Below the pieces are notes generated by a model. It had not been told where the DNA came from. It did not search any database and was given only the letters and a program-made list of their open reading frames with translations. 55,741 nt of DNA from NCBI GenBank assembly GCA_020725025.1, contig DYFV01000032.1, positions 1-55,741 of the forward strand, read 5' to 3'. This document shows, piece after piece, positions 54,030 to 55,741 of the stretch. Source of the DNA: Azoarcus sp. Lineage in GTDB: Bacteria > Pseudomonadota > Gammaproteobacteria > Burkholderiales > Rhodocyclaceae. The translations under genes were made by a program, and so were the position numbers. Within the stretch, counting starts at the first letter, position 1, and the number at the start of each line of letters is the position of its first letter.

Positions 54030-55496
54030 ATGCCCGCCCTCGCCAGACCCTCCTCCCCTCGATCCGTGCCGCTGCCGCCCCGCTCTGGGACGCTCGCCGC
54101 CGAGACCGACGTCCTGGTGGTGGGTGGCGGCCCGGCGGGCATCGGTGCGGCGCTCGGCGCCTCCCGCGCCGGCGCGCGCACGGTGCTGGTCGAGCGCTAC
54201 GGCTTCCTGGGCGGCAACGCCACCGCCGCCCTGGTGATGCCGCTCATGTCCTTCCATACCCAGCAGCCCACCTTCCAGCTCCACGGCGTCACCAACCTGC
54301 TGCCGGATGATCACGGCCCCGGCCACTCGGTCATCGCCGGTGCGCTGCAGGAGCTCACCCAGCGGCTGGTGACGGCCGGCGGGGCGCTCGCCCCGACCCT
54401 GGAAACCGGCTACGTCGTACCCTTCGACCCGGAGGTCTTCAAGATGGTGGCGCTGGAGATGCTCGACGAAGCGGGCGTCGAGCTCCTCCTCCACGCCTTC
54501 GCGAGCGGGCTCGCCGGTGCCGGCGTGCGCGACGGCGTGGTCTTCGAGACCAAGTCGGGGCCGGTCGTGATCAAGGCCCGGGTGGTGGTCGACTGCACCG
54601 GCGACGCCGATGTGGCGGCCCAGGCCGGCGCCCGCTACGACATCGGCCGCGCCCCCGACGGACTGGTGCAGCCCATGACCCTGATGTTCCGCATGGGCGA
54701 GTTCGCCCGCGCCGCCTTCACCGCCTACGCGCAGGCGCACCCCGACCAGTGGCGGGGCGTGCACGGCCTGTGGGATCTGGTGCGCCGCGCCAGCGAGGCA
54801 GGTGAGCTCGAGCTCACCCGCGAGGACATCCTCTTCTTCGCGACCCCTTACGAGGGCGAGGTGAGCGTGAACAGCACCCGGGTAACCCGGGTGCTGGGGA
54901 CCGACGTGTGGGATCTCACCTGCGCCGAGATGGAAAGCCGCCGGCAGATGCGCCAAGTGGTGCGCTTCCTGCAGAAGTACGTGCCGGGTTTCGAGAAGTC
55001 CTACGCCCTGCAGAGCGGCGTCACCATCGGGGTGCGCGAGACCCGGCGGGTCCTCGGCTCCTATTGCCTCACCGCGGACGATCTCCTCCACGCGCGGAAG
55101 TTCGAGGACGTGATCGCCCGCGGCACCTATCCGGTGGACATCCACAACCCCGAAGGCAAGGGCACCATCCTCAAGCGCATCCCGCCGGGAGACGCGTACG
55201 ACATCCCCCTGCGCTGCCTCATTCCGCTCGGGGTCGACGATCTCGTCGTGGCCGGCCGCGCCATCTCGGGCACCCACGAGGCCCACTCCTCCTTCCGCGT
55301 GATGCCCATCTCCGTCGCCACCGGCCAGGCGGCAGGGGTTTGCGCCGCGCTGGCGGCCCGCAGCGATCAGGCACCCCGCCACCTGCCCGTCTTTGCAGTG
55401 CAGGAGGAACTAAAACGCCAGGGCGCCGATCTCGGTCAACATGATGGCACACGACAGACGCCACGAGACGGAAACCCGGTAGGTCCTCGGGCGTAG
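54030..55496 (+). CDS. FAD-dependent oxidoreductase (FAD_oxidored family)
   Basis: A 488-residue flavoprotein. The dinucleotide motif is VLVVGGGPAGIGAALGASRAG (residues ~28-48), followed by ERYGFLGGNATAAL, RVVVDCTGDADVAA and, near the end, DDLVVAGRAISGTHEAHSSFRV, all typical of PF12831-type enzymes. About 24 Ser/Pro-rich residues precede the fold. No signal peptide. The substrate is unknown; it is coupled to the pyruvyltransferase gene (3-base gap), so it may modify the same metabolite. A strong terminator lies ~140 bases downstream. Confidence 0.87.
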   Translation: MPALARPSSPRSVPLPPRSGTLAAETDVLVVGGGPAGIGAALGASRAGARTVLVERYGFLGGNATAALVMPLMSFHTQQPTFQLHGVTNLLPDDHGPGHSVIAGALQELTQRLVTAGGALAPTLETGYVVPFDPEVFKMVALEMLDEAGVELLLHAFASGLAGAGVRDGVVFETKSGPVVIKARVVVDCTGDADVAAQAGARYDIGRAPDGLVQPMTLMFRMGEFARAAFTAYAQAHPDQWRGVHGLWDLVRRASEAGELELTREDILFFATPYEGEVSVNSTRVTRVLGTDVWDLTCAEMESRRQMRQVVRFLQKYVPGFEKSYALQSGVTIGVRETRRVLGSYCLTADDLLHARKFEDVIARGTYPVDIHNPEGKGTILKRIPPGDAYDIPLRCLIPLGVDDLVVAGRAISGTHEAHSSFRVMPISVATGQAAGVCAALAARSDQAPRHLPVFAVQEELKRQGADLGQHDGTRQTPRDGNPVGPRA

Positions 55497-55637
55497 CCTT
55501 CTCGTTGATTTTGCGGAGCAATAACGGTTTCTGATGATCGTATAGAAAAATTCAGTAGCGCAGGATATTGCGCTGCACAAGCGACCCCGCTAGTATTTGA
55601 ACCGTCTCCTCCACCCTCCTCCTTTGGTGTGGATTTC

Positions 55638-55671
55638 AGCCCGGACCCCAACAAGTCCGGGCTTTTTCTTT
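55638..55671 (+). terminator. Intrinsic terminator
   Basis: AGCCCGGAC (55638-55646), loop CCCAACAA, GTCCGGGCT (55655-55663), then TTTTCTTTG. A 9-bp GC-rich stem with a U tract: the strongest terminator in the window. It closes the pyruvyltransferase/FAD unit or an unseen RNA in 55497-55637, where I recognise nothing else. Confidence 0.85.
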
Positions 55672-55715
55672 GTCGGCTCCCCGATGACGTCGGTAGTGTT
55701 CTGAACAGTGTGCAA

Positions 55716-55731
55716 AAGCCCGGAGGGGCTT
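55716..55731. other. Short hairpin at the right edge
   Basis: AAGCCC (55716-55721) and GGGCTT (55726-55731) around GGAG, flanked by TGCA on both sides. Its role depends on sequence beyond the window. Confidence 0.3.
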
Positions 55732-55741
55732 GCAGAGAGGG

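Noticed and set aside
55560..55637. tRNA or tmRNA 3' end before the terminator
   Set aside because: TTTGAACC and CTCCACC recall a T-arm and 3' end, but no acceptor stem, anticodon arm or consistent T-stem can be formed.
55436..55654. 72-codon minus-strand frame at the right end
   Set aside because: It runs through the terminator hairpin and the 3' end of the FAD oxidoreductase gene, with no SD or homology.

Overview
The window is 55.7 kb of GC-rich, densely coding DNA from a Gram-negative proteobacterium, most likely a betaproteobacterium of the Rhodocyclales/Burkholderiales kind. The reasons are high GC with strong Shine-Dalgarno (SD) sites, c-type cytochromes, an outer-membrane TorF-like protein, several LysR regulators, c-di-GMP signalling proteins, DUF1127/DUF3185/GlsB small proteins and a CTQ amine dehydrogenase locus. 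The genus is inference. I see no rRNA, tRNA, CRISPR array or prophage.

Left end (1-11 kb): a 5'-truncated YfaP-type gene and a decayed IS630 transposase (one frameshift, one amber codon). A serine/threonine catabolic operon sdaA-sstT-ltaE follows (minus strand), divergent from a GcvA-like LysR gene with a probable operator between them. Then come a second LysR gene, small stress-type genes, a YugP-type Zn peptidase and a TsdA-like dihaem cytochrome. 11-17.5 kb: an erythromycin-esterase-family protein, a BON/SRPBCC membrane protein, an EEP-family phosphodiesterase and an aldehyde dehydrogenase. 17.5-22.6 kb: a three-gene signalling operon made of a PAS-histidine kinase-receiver-PAS-GGDEF-EAL fusion, an AcoR-type GAF protein without an AAA+ domain, and a lone receiver. 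22.7-31 kb: an ODP-type metallo-hydrolase, PPK2, a Suv3-like helicase, an NTPase/GNAT-like/winged-helix regulator, and the divergent DUF1326-DUF2182 pair.

The centrepiece (31.2-44 kb) is a quinohemoprotein amine dehydrogenase (QHNDH) locus, transcribed leftward: qhpA (dihaem alpha), qhpD (radical SAM thioether crosslinker), qhpC (gamma, CTQ precursor), qhpB (beta propeller), qhpF (ABC exporter), qhpE (subtilisin-like leader protease), a CcmF-like haem-lyase-type membrane protein, qhpG (flavin monooxygenase) and a TorF-like outer-membrane protein. The AraC-type gene qhpR lies upstream. All residues needed for the three Cys-Asp/Glu thioethers and the CTQ in the gamma subunit are present. The CcmF-like gene sits in overlapping frames between qhpE and qhpG; with the terminal porin-like gene it extends the qhp gene set as I know it. 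Seven tandem 13-bp repeats lie between qhpR and the qhpA promoter.

Right end (44-55.7 kb): a DUF4383 protein; a divergent c-di-GMP pair (PocR-PAS-GGDEF with an intact cyclase motif, and Cache-PAS-GAF-degenerate GGDEF-EAL-REC, a likely phosphodiesterase); a hemerythrin; an M20 peptidase; and a two-gene unit of a CsaB-like pyruvyltransferase and an FAD oxidoreductase, followed by a strong terminator. Two copies of a 35-bp REP-like element lie near gene ends about 49 kb apart.
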